51,397 nucleotides of DNA from Thermomucor indicae-seudaticae (Eukaryota > Mucoromycota > Mucoromycetes > Mucorales > Lichtheimiaceae). The stretch is taken from positions 1-51,397 of the forward strand of contig JSYX01000221.1 in NCBI GenBank assembly GCA_000787465.1, given 5' to 3'. Under the pieces are notes generated by a model. The model saw nothing but the letters and a program-made list of their open reading frames with translations, made no database searches and was not told the DNA's origin. Positions 22,933-35,756 of the stretch are shown here, piece after piece; position 1 is the stretch's first letter; every line of letters begins with the position of its first letter. Made by a program: the position numbers and the translations under genes.

Positions 22933-23288
22933 GACAAAAAAATAAAATAAATTAATAAGAGAAGAAGGAAGAGAAAGAGAGAGAAAAAGGAAAAGCGAGA
23001 GATTTATACGAATATGAATTTGTTACCACAGCAATGTCACTCAAACATCCCAAATGCGTCAACGTTCATATTTGAATACCAACCTCCCTAAATCTCATGA
23101 CGACTTAAATAGAAGGAACTGCCAATTTATTTACCTTGAACAAAATGAAGAACAAACTATGTACTGATTGCGTTACTTTTTTGTATACAGTCAAAAAAGA
23201 AGAAGAGGAGAGGAAGTATAAACAGAGCAATAGAAGAAGTACAACAATATTCCTTTTTTTTTCATCTGTGTGTAATTGTAGGTTTGCT
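22933..23288. other. Intergenic region, no features seen
   Basis: A 356-bp stretch with purine-rich and T-rich low complexity. It serves as promoter for the NTF2-like gene (minus) and 3' flank of the next minus-strand gene. I see no gene in it. Confidence 0.4.
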
Positions 23289-24449
23289 TTAAGCAAGAGC
23301 TGACTTGGCGACATGCTTCTCAGGGGAGTTGGGAGTGACCGCAGAGGAGGAGCCAGAAGAATTGCGACGCGTACTTGTACTTGGATGGAAGGTCAAGCCT
23401 GGAACCGGTTCCGTAATGCCCCTGCGTAGATTACGTGCGGCTTTGGAGCGATGCAAACTGTGATGACGTCGTTCTTGAGGAGGAGTAGCAGGAGTAGTGA
23501 TGTTTTGATTATTGTTATTATTATTATTATTACTAGTGCCAAGTACCATGGATCGTCTGAAGCCGTGAGTGTCAGAGAGAGCAATGTTGTTGGAGCGAGA
23601 ACGTTGACGGCCTGTCATCTTGGGAGAATAACGCAAAGGCAAAGAAGTCGCACGAGCGCGAGGGATACGCGTAGCAGCAGCACGGTGAGCAAATGAGACT
23701 GTATCGGCGGCATAACGGTGAGGAGAACCCGATTCCGATCTATCCGAGCCACAGCACGAGCAGGAAGGATCCGAACGGCGGCGGCGGAGTTGCTTGGGTG
23801 AGCAGGAGGGGGAGGGAGAGGACGCCTCATTTTTGTCTGTGTGACCATGACCGCATTCGGTAGTATTGGCAGTGGTGGTGGTATTGGTGGTAACAGTCAA
23901 ACCGGCAAGCTTCGTATTATCATCATAATATTGTTCATCATCTTCATCGGTACCGAAAGGCTTGTGTTGAGAATGGGTTGGTGTTGTTGGAGGTGTTCGA
24001 CGCCAAGCAGCCATTTCTTCATCCACACGCAGTATACGTGACACATTATCGAGAACCAAAGCAGCAAAGAGTAGCATCCAGCGGACCAATTGTTGAGCAG
24101 GAGAGCACACCATAGACAAGACATCAGCGAAAACGATAACAGGCAAGTCAAAGATGGTAGGATTCTGGGGTTTGTTAGGAAGCAGCTTGTTGAACGCGGT
24201 AGGAAGAGCCGTAATGATCTGGATAAGCGTAGCTTGGATTTGTAAGAGCAAGGTGGCGGTGATCGAAGGATGACGGACAGGAGCAGGTTCAGCAGCAGCA
24301 GCATTTTCAAACATCAGACGGGTCTGTCTCAGTTGATCAAGGGCCTTGGTATCATGATGAAAGACATCATTCCCAGCTTGTTGATAAAGATTGACGACGC
24401 CACGGTCGGCGACAGCAAAAGGTCGAGTGTTCTTTGGTCTTCGGATCAT
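23289..24449 (-). CDS. Unrecognised single-exon protein, two hydrophobic segments and long low-complexity tail
   Basis: A single open frame of 386 residues from the ATG at 24449. A TATA box lies about 70 bp upstream, which supports this start; an upstream in-frame extension lacks ATG. Residues about 65-90 (ITATLLLQIQATLIQIITAL) and 100-145 (LPVIVFADVLSMVCSPAQQL, then WMLLFAALVLDNVSRIL) are hydrophobic or amphipathic and could associate with membranes. The rest is basic and rich in Ser, Thr, Arg and Asn, with a poly-Asn run from an ATT-type microsatellite at about 23510-23532. I do not recognise a family. The open frame of 387 codons in otherwise intron-rich DNA makes it a likely real gene. 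Confidence 0.65.
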   Translation of the reverse strand: MIRRPKNTRPFAVADRGVVNLYQQAGNDVFHHDTKALDQLRQTRLMFENAAAAEPAPVRHPSITATLLLQIQATLIQIITALPTAFNKLLPNKPQNPTIFDLPVIVFADVLSMVCSPAQQLVRWMLLFAALVLDNVSRILRVDEEMAAWRRTPPTTPTHSQHKPFGTDEDDEQYYDDNTKLAGLTVTTNTTTTANTTECGHGHTDKNEASSPSPSCSPKQLRRRRSDPSCSCCGSDRSESGSPHRYAADTVSFAHRAAATRIPRARATSLPLRYSPKMTGRQRSRSNNIALSDTHGFRRSMVLGTSNNNNNNNNQNITTPATPPQERRHHSLHRSKAARNLRRGITEPVPGLTFHPSTSTRRNSSGSSSAVTPNSPEKHVAKSALA

Positions 24450-26782
24450 GTTCAGAAAAGGAAATAGCAAGAAAGAGAAGAAAGAGATGCACGGACTTGA
24501 GTCGTACCCGGCAGCCCTTTATATAGACCTGTGCGTGTGCTATGAAAATAAGGGCACATGCTGCGTTGCTGCTTTATTGTCATTTAATACATTTTTCGTA
24601 GCACAATGCCCTAGAACGCCAATCATAAGCATATGGCCTGCCGTTTTGTTTATCTTTGTAAACAAAAGCCAAGTAGCACCAAGATTGTGGCTGTCACCTT
24701 TTACTGGTATCACTCACACTCTGTGTCACTCGGATCAAGTTCCCTTTCTTTCTTGGAACTTCTGCCCGCCACTATCAATGCAGAAAGTTAGGAGCTCTAT
24801 GCGCATCACAAGTCTAACCTAAACTTGTCAATTGCCCGCAACCTTATATTTAGGACCATAGGACGGCCCCCTTTCTTTCGCTTGTAACAAGCCACTTCAT
24901 GCATGCAATAACGATATACTCCTTGAATCAGCCTTTACTGAAACTCTACGCTCTACAGATATTTACAAGGATCGATCTTGGCTCTTTGTTCGTAAGACGT
25001 AGCGGGGGTCTCTTCTTTCTGGTTTACGATGAATGTTTGTGTCAACTTTGTTGCTTCCGTGCTGCATGCGCCCAGTCCATAAAATTAGGTTTTAGCTCTG
25101 CTCTGTCTTGATAGTGTTCTTCTTTGGAGCATTTAACTTGTTTGCAGATCTTTGTTGACAGTCAATGGTGAATCAAGAGAATCCAAACAACACGAAACCG
25201 TATGCATCTGACTAGTCTTTTCATGCCGGTGATACGTGTCTTATATATGGTCATTTCAGCTTGCTATGGTACTATCGCTTAGTTCTCTTACTGAGGCAGG
25301 CACTGCTCTTCGGTAGAATGCGGAACAGGGCTTGCTGTGATAGCTGCACCATTCAGTATTCAACACTGATGTCATGTTTAGGCGAAGGGGCTAGTTCATT
25401 GCGGGCAGTAGCATTGTTCGAAAACTCTGGTGCTTTGTGATGGGATAAGCAACATGATAGGTCTTTTTTAAGGAGGAAGATATGCGCGACGCGACATCAC
25501 ACTGATTATCTTCGCGAGACTGGTCCGGAATCCGTGTACATAGCCTTGTCAACAACAAAAGTGTGTAGCATTGAAAGTAGGGAAATATTGACTATATGAG
25601 CTATCCAGCTGATATTGCTTGTCGCATATATTCTACGAAGCTCGAAAGCGAAAATCTCCCTAGGCTTGGATAAGGGTCCATAGTTATGATTACCTAAACG
25701 TCCTGGTATCCTTTCGGAATTGATATAACCAGCAATCAGAGACGGCACGGAGTACAGCTTCAAATACCCACTAAGCGAACAGCTGTCCTTTCAAGGGCTT
25801 AGGCACTTTGGCATAAGCTACCGCTGTCTGTATCAGGGTATCTAAAGCGACTAAGGAAAAGCGACAATGTCCTTACAAAAGTCGACCAATAGGTGTGATA
25901 CTCGCATAAGCCTTATCACTGACATACGCGAGATTGGCTTGTATTCATGGAAGTTCGACCAGGCTTGCTGTTTTCTAGGTTTATAGCAAAAGAAGGCATG
26001 TGCTGATACAGCGCTTGTCTTATCAAAAGTGGTTTGGCTACACTATACAGTAAGCGCAGTACTCTTTGTTTTCCTTTCTCATACCTATAGGCTACCATTC
26101 ATCAATTCTTTCGTCAGCCAATGGTGACATATGATGAGCCAGAGAAAGGTTTTCATCATTTATAAGCATGCGAAGTGGATACCGCTGCTTGATCAATTAC
26201 TGCACCTCTTTTTTCCACACTGGCTAATTGAGGATTCGTTTCGCCTTCGATTCCACCAGTTTGTCGTTTGCTTTATGCGGTCGCATAGGCTTGTGCATCC
26301 CACTCATGTTTCCAATTGGCTTGCTAAATTTGGCCATTGTAGCAAAGTAGCGCCGCTCTGAAGAAGCAATTAGAACCTCTCCTTATTGAACAAGTTTCAG
26401 TAAATGCTCCCTACAAGAATGATGGGCACTGCAGGCCGACTGCATTTGTTTGTCTTGTCTACCATATAAGCCATGAAAATCCTTGTTTACAACCGAACAA
26501 AAATTGCATCATTGAAAACCACAGGCGCCTTGACACTTTTCATTCTGAAAGCGCCCTTGAGTATAAGAGGTCTCGTCATCGAAGCTAAATATATATTAAC
26601 GGAACGGGAGTCTGGATCTTGACGAAAAAGATGGGGCACCAGCGGATCTCTGTGGTTGATTGGTGCAACCAATTGGCTGACCCGATTGCTACTGCTTCTG
26701 CCAAACTATTGTTGGTTCCCCTTTTTCCCGAAAAGTTTCTTTCGTGCCATGGCGACATTTCTTTCCTCCTTTCTCTGTTTTC
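24450..26782. other. Long gene-poor region
   Basis: About 2.3 kb between a minus-strand and a plus-strand gene. It contains the TATA box of the former and an AT-rich TAAATATATATTAAC near 26586. Short frames (for example 25506-25763 minus, 26131-26361 plus) show no motifs or splice partners. Confidence 0.45.
24516..24525 (-). promoter_or_regulatory. TATA box (TATATAAAGG) of the 386-residue protein gene
   Basis: On the minus strand TATATAAAGG lies 67-76 bp upstream of the ATG at 24449. The spacing matches the TATA boxes of GAPDH and the PX-PB1 gene in this window. Confidence 0.6.
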
Positions 26783-28617
26783 ATGCACGCTCGACATAAA
26801 ACACGTCTTATACGCAGTGTACCTTTACTGCTACTGGTTGTTTGTACGCTCGTTCTATTTAGTCTACAATCGTCAACCAACGTGCTCGACGGCAGCAGCA
26901 ACGGTGTTCAAGAAAACGGGGAATTATTGGAGGAACAGCAGCGGCTAGAGGAAAAACGAATAGCTAGATTAAAATGGATTGAAGACCATAAAAGTGTTTT
27001 AGAGCCAGGTAAACGTCGAAACGCTTGAATGAAGAAATAAAAGCTGATGAAAGGTGACAGTTATAAGCGCCGACGATCCGGGAATGGATCATTTAAGCTT
27101 CACTCATGATATCGCTGTACCCAAACCATTACCGCCATGGTCAGGTAAACTATATAATCAATCAACTGACAATAAAGAAGCAATCTAAAAGTGCAAGGAT
27201 TATGCAGAAAACGATATACATACCCTACAGACGTCTCTTGGACAAGCTCTGTTGGCGGATCTGTTGACTGCCCCTGAAGTCGTTCCTGATTTCAAGATGC
27301 TCACATATCAGCAACGCGTTTTCAAGACACTGTTTCAATTCCTGGATCCCATCGTTGCCGAGGGTCAAGTTGATCTCGATACCGATCCCGAGTATAGAGA
27401 CATCTGGCATCTCTATCAATCGTTAGAGAATACGCTCTACCCATGGTTGAAGCCGCACTGGGAAAACGCGTTTCATATCAACAACAACACACAGGGCAGA
27501 GGTATAGTGATTTGTATCGGCAACTATCAATTCCAATACGCTGCGACGACGATCCGTGCTATCCGTGAGATCCTGAAGTCAGACCTGCCCATTGAAGTCT
27601 TTTATATTCGGGACTCGGATCTGACCCCGACCAGGCGACTTTACCTCGAAACCGAGTTCCCTAATGTCAAGACGCGGCAGGTGGTGGACTATATTAATGA
27701 CTGGTACACACGGTTCGGCGGCTGGGCGCTCAAGCCGTACTCGATCCTGGCGAGCAGCTTCACCGAGGTCATCTTGATGGATGCAGACGCGTATTTCTTT
27801 AAAAGACCTGACGTGTTGTTTGATGATGCCGGTTACCGTAAGACGGGCGCCCTGTTCTTTTACGACCGCACATTGTTCCCTGGATGGGAGACGGGTCGCT
27901 TGTGGCTGTCGTCGTTCCTGCCGACCAAGAGCTCATTGGTCGAAAAGACCCGATGGTGGCGCTTGAAGTCTGCTCATGAACAAGAATCGGGCGTGGTCGT
28001 GATCAACAAGAGACGCTCGCTTTTGGGACTCCTTGCTACTTGCAAAATGAATGACAGACGCGAGAGAGACCAGGTCACTTACAAGCATATCCACGGTGAT
28101 AAAGAGGTATGTGTACATATCCGTTTCTTTTCAGCCTTGAAAGTTAGCACGTATCATAGTAATGTATCATTATCATCAGTCTTTTTGGATAGGCTTCGAA
28201 ATGATGCAAACACCTTATTCATTTATTAAATCCTATGGTGCTGTTATTGGAGGGTTGGGCGACGCTGGCGACGCATCAACCGTATGTGGAAACCAGCTTC
28301 ACCTTGGCGTTGATCGCCAGCCATTATGGTGGAATGGTGGGCTGCTTCGCGATAAAAACAAATGGCCTGATCGCTATCTCAAGTTTACACACTATGCAGA
28401 AGGCGAAGATTGGGAGTTTGAAACTTCATGCATCAAAGAGACTGACAAGATCCGCGAGTTAACCGAAAATGAGCGCCAACTAGCACTACAATACGTGCAA
28501 TTGGACGCCAAAAGAAAAGAAGACGAAGCAAAAATCAATCAAGGGCTATGGAAGCCAACGGAAAAGAAGACGAATTCTAATGTTCTGGGTACATCTAGTC
28601 AAGACAACATGTCATAG
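26783..28617 (+). CDS. GT71 alpha-1,3-mannosyltransferase (MNN1/MNT family)
   Basis: Four exons, 26783-27008, 27061-27144, 27208-28106 and 28180-28617, encode 548 residues. It is a type II membrane protein: HKTRLIRS then the anchor VPLLLLVVCTLVLFSL, then a stem with a short coiled coil (ENGELLEEQQRLEEKRIARL). The catalytic domain has IEVFYIRDSDLTP, LKPYSILASSFTEVILMDAD with the DxD metal site (DAD, about 295-297), and ESGVVVINKRR. Later come SFWIGFEM and NQLHLGVD. Members add terminal alpha-1,3-mannose to glycans in the Golgi. The tail after about residue 490 is charged. It may act on the same glycans as the GT15 enzyme upstream, but they are not adjacent. Confidence 0.88.
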
Positions 28618-29585
28618 CATTGTGTTCCATCTATCTCTCTCTCTTTCTCGAAAGTTTTGCATATGACACATCGACATCATACTTTAATAATGCGTCCGTA
28701 CGTAGTAGAAATGTCATAATCAAAGTTCGTCCACCATAGGCTAACATTGAAGTCCTAATGCCGATCGGCATTGAACATTCAATAGACCTTACCGCAATCG
28801 GAGGCGCGAACGGACTTCCTTGGATGGTTCTCCGTGCAGTCGGATACGTCAGTAACTGGAAGCCTCAGCATCTCAGGTTGCAAGTCTGTTTAGCTCTCCA
28901 TCACACTCATTCACCGATCGGCTTGACTGTGTTGGTTACTCTGATTGGTCTGGTCAGTCAGGTTGAGAAACGACTCGCTCAGCTTGATTTTAGCTTCTGC
29001 TTTTTTCGCCTTTCGCTGTCTCCTTTTTGCTGCTGGTTCTTTTCCCGCTAACACGGCCTTTGTCTTTGGGCTATAGTCAAACTTGGGAAGAAATGGGTAG
29101 CTGGTCTTGGCGGGCTCTAAAAGAGGATGGACAATTGCAGCAGCTCAGAAAACTTGTTAACTAGGTTGCACTTCCATGGCGCACAGAAACTTTCCTCTTG
29201 CTCTCGCGTTATCTTTCAGCGACTGATATGATATGTTCAAGAGGATCGAATCATGTCATGGAACTAATATCCCTTTCATGGCTTAGCTTACCCGTTATTT
29301 CCGTTTTTGTCTTGTTTAAGTGGAAATCATTTTTGCCTTTGTAGTCATTCTGATATATCAAGCCTCTTTACCCATTATATTAATGAAGGTTCTTGAAATT
29401 CCGATTGTCTTACATTAATAGCAAGCAGTAAACAGAGTTGTAGTTGTAGCAAGTAAGGGGTGGCTGCTCAACAACAACAGGCCCCCCTTCTCCCCTTTGT
29501 TTAGTGGCTGACCCACAATATCTCCCGTTCTTCTCTTTTACTTCTTCCTCATCAACAACCGAGTACAAATCTCCACACGAATGCC
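28618..29585. other. Intergenic region with CT-rich tracts and a possible small exon
   Basis: A CT-rich stretch lies near 28630-28650. A sequence ending CCCGCTAACACGG...CTATAG looks like an intron 3' end, followed by a short frame at 29077-29164. The IML2 promoter must lie at the right end. No full gene is supported. Confidence 0.4.
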
Positions 29586-29622
29586 ATGCTTCGGCAGCAA
29601 TTGTCTAACCTGTCGAGGGTAA
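29581..29622 (+). other. Out-of-frame upstream ORF overlapping the IML2 start
   Basis: An ATG at 29581, five bases before the main start, opens a 13-codon frame (MPCFGSNCLTCRG) that ends at 29622 inside the main coding sequence. If the transcript begins upstream, scanning ribosomes would meet it first, which could reduce translation of the main frame. Confidence 0.4.
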
Positions 29623-32293
29623 CGACGTCGACTCTAAAATATGCAAGCTCCAGTACCGCCAACCTTTTCTCTTGGTCTCTTCAAGATCCTGGCATTCCAT
29701 CCCAACAACTCGTTGAATTCTGGATTGCAGAAACGCAGCGTGGCCTTGTACGTCCGTTTCTTATAATAACCCCTTCCCCAAAGTTCCTTTATCGCCAACT
29801 GCTATTGTTGTTATTATGGTAGGATGCTATTTTGGACGACCAATTTGACTTTGCCGAGTCAATATTATCCAAGCATTGCGCGGCCTCACCCTTTCATGCG
29901 GTTGGCTATGCACTGATGGCCTACGTGGAAGCCATGTTGGGGTTTGAGGTAGAGAAAATACAACTTGCAGCGTCACGGATAGCCTCTGCTGAAGAGCTGG
30001 TCCGACAATGGGGGAAACGGATACGAAAACAGCGGACATGGCGTAGCAGATGGTATCGTCGGCAGCAGGAAGAAGACGATGATGATGAGGAAGAGGAGGA
30101 AGAAGAGGAAGAGGAGGAATCTCTAAGTAAACGACGACAGAGCAGTAGTAGCAGCAGCAACGGCAGCTTTGAGCCAGTCTCGATCTCGTTCTTTTCAGAT
30201 AGTAGTACGGCGTCGTCATCATCGTCAACAACAGCGGCAGCAGAAAAGGAGTGGTCGTCATCATCGTCATCATCGCCAGTAGAAGGAACGACCATGGATT
30301 TACAATGCGATTTACTTCAAGTGAATTGTATGCTCATGTCAGCCACCATCCAATTTTTGAGAAACAGTTGGCTGGATTACATGAAAGCAGCTTATCGATT
30401 ACGTAAAGCGTACAAGATGTATGAGCAGCTGTTTGAGGCCATCACGGGGCAAAAGACGGGAGATTATGCAGCCATGTTGCGCAGAAAAAGAGCCAAGAGA
30501 TTGCCCAGGAAGTTTGGTACCGCCTCTTCCTGGACTGAGAGACGCTTCAGCCTTTTCAATCTTTCATCGAGTGCTCGCAAAGCAAGTCTGGATAACATCA
30601 GAGCATCTTTTGGAGGAACACCGTCACGGTCATCGTTTTCTCTCTATGAGGACCGAAGCCATCATCATCGAACGACTGATAGTACGGTGGAGAGTGGTGT
30701 GTGTTTCGGTATCGGATTGTTCAGTCTCATCTTCTCCTTGTTACCTCCCAAAGGTAATGCTAATAATGCCCAAAGTGAAGTGAAAGGGGATCATTGATGG
30801 TTCTTTCCTGCGTGCTCTAGTAAACAAGATATTGAATACTCTGGGATTCCATTCCTCGCGGCCGTTTGCGCTTCATGTGCTACAGCGATCTTACGAAAGT
30901 CAGGGTCTTTACTCGTCCTTGAGTGCTCTGACCTTGCTTATCTATTACACCAATCTATCACTGTTTATCCATCCCCGCCTTTTGCCAAGCTCTCTTAATC
31001 TTGAGAACGCACGTGCCATGCTGGATCACATGAAAGTCAAGTTCCCAAACAGCAGGATATGGGAACTGCTGGAAGGGAAGCTGTGCAAAATGGAAGGAAA
31101 GCCGAGAAAGGGAGTCGAGGTCTTGAGAGATTCGCGTCGACGGCAGAGTGTCCATGTCGATATCACCAATGGAGCGCTAAAACCGGGTGAACCGCAGCAC
31201 CAACAGCAACCACAAAGGAAGCCAAGGCTTGTCATTAACGAGCTTGCGCAATTGCAAGCGTTAGCTGTCCACGAGATGGGCTGGTAAGTGAGATACATCG
31301 TTTTGCCATTTTCTGCGTCAGAAGCTCAAGAATATCAGGGGTCAAATCTTCTTGGGTGACTATTTTCAGGCTTCGGAGACATTCTTCCGGCTAGAGAGCA
31401 TGAACAATTGGTCGCGTGCATTTTATCACTATATTGCAACGTGTTGTATGTTTGCGAATGAGCAGTATGATAAGGCAGGCATGGAATTTCACCAGATTCC
31501 TGCCATTTTGGAACGCAAGAGGCAGCTTGGTGGCCGGCTTTTGCCGAACGAGACATTTGCTGAGAGAAAGATCAAGCGCTGGAGACAGGAAGCGCAAAAG
31601 ATAAGCAGCAGCTACTATGATCATCATATGGCGGCACCACATCACCATCCCTGGATCACGCGGCAGCAACGGCAACAGCAGGAAAAAATCAAGGAGCATT
31701 ATTCCCTCCTGGATGGCGAGATACTCAAACAAGTCGTTGTCGTGAACCCATTATGGGAGCTGATTTATCTCTGGAACGGCATGGCACAGCTGACGCAGTC
31801 CATGCTAATGACCATGAAGCAACAATTGCAGGAATCCATCCAAACAACAACGACATGTTATTCGGATCAAGCCATCCTTCATCTGCTGCTTGGCGCAGTA
31901 ACGAGAGAACTGGATGAACCCCTGACGGCTGAAAAATGCTTTCGACATGCAATTGATATGCAGGAACGGATACACGAGGATCAGTGGGTGATACCGTACG
32001 CCATGTATGAAATGGCCGTTCTGCGATCGTTCCAACTACAACAAAGCAACAACAAGCCATCAGATCGACAACAACTTGTATCTGAAGCACGCGAATGGAT
32101 CGTGCGATCAGAAGAGTACTTTTCGCAGCGTCGTGCTGGAGCATCGTCCTGCGGGACAGACGACGATGATGATGACTATTATTACGATGATTATGAACCT
32201 ACTTCAGCCGATTATCATGATTGGGAAAGTCGTCTTCATATCCGGTGTCAATTGCTTCTTGAAAAACTGGAAGAACTAGTCGATACCATTTAA
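29586..32293 (+). CDS. IML2: IML2/TTC39-family tetratricopeptide protein
   Basis: Four exons, 29586-29747, 29823-30753, 30821-31283 and 31339-32293, encode 836 residues. Landmarks are DAILDDQFDFAESILSKH and HAVGYALMAYVEAMLGFE near the N-terminus and SGVCFGIGLFSLIFSLLPPK in the middle. Later TPR-like repeats include GQIFLGDYFQASETFFRLE and SWSRAFYHY-like stretches (NNWSRAFYHYIATCCMFANE). Yeast Iml2 functions in inclusion-body clearance with lipid droplets; TTC39 proteins are linked to lipid metabolism. Two low-complexity insertions are present: poly-Glu at about 30075-30120 followed by Ser-rich tracts, and an acidic DDDDDDYYYDDY near the C-terminus. The start choice follows the family-like N-terminus; see the upstream ORF. 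Confidence 0.85.
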
Positions 32294-33401
32294 TCCTCTC
32301 TATACTCTTACTATTATTATTGTTTTAATAATACTCACATCTCTTTTTCCTTTGGCTTTACATGGACTCTCGCATACGGTTTCTTACTACTACTATATAC
32401 CTGCCTCCGCTAAACATGAATAGACAAGGTCTTGCTTCGGAAGCGTATTGATTGACTGTCATTGATAATAGATCATGTGAAACGCAAGAGACCGTTTACT
32501 GCGGGACCGGTACCAGACCTTGGCAATGCCAGGATCGCGTAATACGGCCTAGCATTGCCGAAAAGACAGAGCAAAGTGCCCTTATTCGCAGTTTCGAGGT
32601 CATGCAGCCGCCTACTGTTTACGGGCCTCTTTTCAGTGCTGCGCAACTTCGGCCGATGCCGCGTGTGTTATGATCGTAGCCAGTGAAGCGCTAGGTTGTA
32701 GCCACCTCGGATATTGACAAAAGACCCTATTGAATGGGCAGGTACGGCTACGTAGGCATCTACAAACGCTGGGATTGCACCAATGACGTGCAGGCGGTTG
32801 GAAAACACGATTGCTTTATCTGCCAGCGAGCTAATAAAGGGATCTTGTTACTGATTGATAATATGTATATACGACGCTTTGGGTCTTGTACCTCGTGGTA
32901 AAGAACACAAGAACGGAGATATACGCGTATAGTGGTAAGCATAAGTTGCAAATCCATATTAAACTCCATTGGGAGCCACAGGTCTAGCTCAATGCACGGG
33001 TAACAATAACATGGAATAAAGAGCTCGTCTGCCAATTACGTCAGTGGGCCCAATGTATCCTTCCCAACATAGTGTTGGTTTCGCAAGTGCGAGTTACCTA
33101 TAATCACCCAGCCACATGTTGGATATATTCCAATAAAATTGATATTAAATCATTTGTTGGGCTGTCAGATCACAAAGGAGGCTGCTCGTGTTAAAAACGG
33201 CGCCGGGTTTTTTGCAAGCTAGACTCTGATTCGTCTTGTTTGAGATAAATATAACAGAAAACAAATCAGATCAAATCAATATTTTGAGTGTAAACAAGCA
33301 CAAAGCAGTGATATAAGGGGGGGAGTCGTGTAAAAGTGGTTCAATTTTGTATAGTTGTTTTTTCCCCTTTTATTCCTTTGTTTCACTTTTCTGTTCACCC
33401 G
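32294..33401. other. Gene-free intergenic region
   Basis: About 1.1 kb between two plus-strand genes. No motif-bearing frames were found. A run of seven G (about 33317-33323) and a T/pyrimidine-rich leader precede the SEL1 gene start. Confidence 0.45.
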
Positions 33402-34290
33402 ATGACCATGCTCAAGTTCCGTAGATCCATCTTCAAAGACCGTAATGACGCTGCTTCAGAATGCAAAAAGAAGAAACGCTTTTCATTATTGCCCAGATCA
33501 CTCTCCATACAATTTCCGCCGACAACAGCAATTGCAAAAGAAGATGACCGTTTATCGTTGCCAGAGTTTGTACCTCCTTTACGACGACGAGAATCATCCG
33601 AGAATTCCGACGAATATCTTCACTTGGGCATGCAGTATCATGAAAGAGGTGAACTTGAAAAGGCAACTTATTATTGGCGGTTGTCAGCCGAAAACGAATC
33701 ACCGCTGGGCTTGTTCTTTTACGGCATTGCACTTCGTCATGGCTGGGTACATAGATCAATCCCTCCCTCCTTTTTATGCTGTTATATATTGACTTGTGCG
33801 AAAAAAAAGGGATGCAAGAAAAATCCAGAGATTGCAGTACGACATTTACAAAAAGCAGCAGAATGTGCGGTGTATGACCTTCAAATGGGTATTGCCAAGT
33901 CCACGACGGTCGCCAAATCAGAACTTGTGCTTGCCATTTATGAACTCGGAGTGTGCTTTCGTCATGGATGGGGGGTAAGGAGAATGCAAGAAATAGAGAG
34001 AGAGACGATCTGCTTATAAGCGTTATTAGGTACCGAAAAACCTTGCAACGGCTACTTATTATTTCGAAATCGCTGCTAATCTGGGTGACCCTGATGCACA
34101 AAATGATTTGGCGTTTTGCTATGCGCATGGACACGGTGTCAAGAAGGATATTTACAAGGCAGCGATGTATTATCGTATGGCGGAACGGCAGGGTCATGGC
34201 ATTGTGGGCAATTCTTGGATATGGAAAGAGAAATACAGCGTTGTGGATCACGCCGATTGGGATGGATATAGAAAAAAGACAAGTCGGTGA
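33402..34290 (+). CDS. SEL1-repeat protein
   Basis: Three exons, 33402-33746, 33810-33974 and 34030-34290, encode 256 residues. After a basic N-terminus (KFRRSIFKDRN, KKKKRFSLLPRS), SEL1-like repeats run from about 75 to 240: YLHLGMQYHERGELEKATYY, ALRHGWGCKKNPEIAVRHLQ and DLAFCYAHGHGVKKDIYKAA. The end GHGIVGNSWIWKEKY is typical of fungal Skt5/Dsf2-like SEL1 proteins. These bind partners in cell wall or polarity signalling; the precise role is not evident. Intron 1 is 63 nt and has no in-frame stop, so retention would insert 21 residues. The gene is convergent with GAPDH. Confidence 0.8.
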
Positions 34291-34544
34291 TCAACAGTAT
34301 ACAGTAAACATTGAGGCTGTTCACATGTTAAAGGCGGAAACATCCGACCGTCTTCACATGAATGATGCGGAGAAACGTGAGAAAACGCGTTTACACAAAA
34401 AGAAGCGTCGACCGGGAAAGATCGGTCCGCGCCTCAATTTCTATATTCCTTTCTTCACATGTTTACGCTATATACAAGCCGGAAGGTGTGGGGTTGATCG
34501 GGGTAGATAGGAAAGTGTGGTGGGCATGGCTGGGTGTGGGTGAT

Positions 34545-35680
<1,136 letters not shown>

Positions 35681-35747
35681 GATGAGAAAAACGATAAAAG
35701 AGCTGAGGAAAGAAAAGAGAAATCAGACGCGACCCGTCATCGCACCA

Positions 35748-35756
35748 TATTTTATA
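35748..35756 (-). promoter_or_regulatory. TATA box of the GAPDH gene
   Basis: TATAAAATA on the minus strand, 68-76 bp upstream of the start codon at 35680. It is consistent with a strong, focused promoter. Confidence 0.7.
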
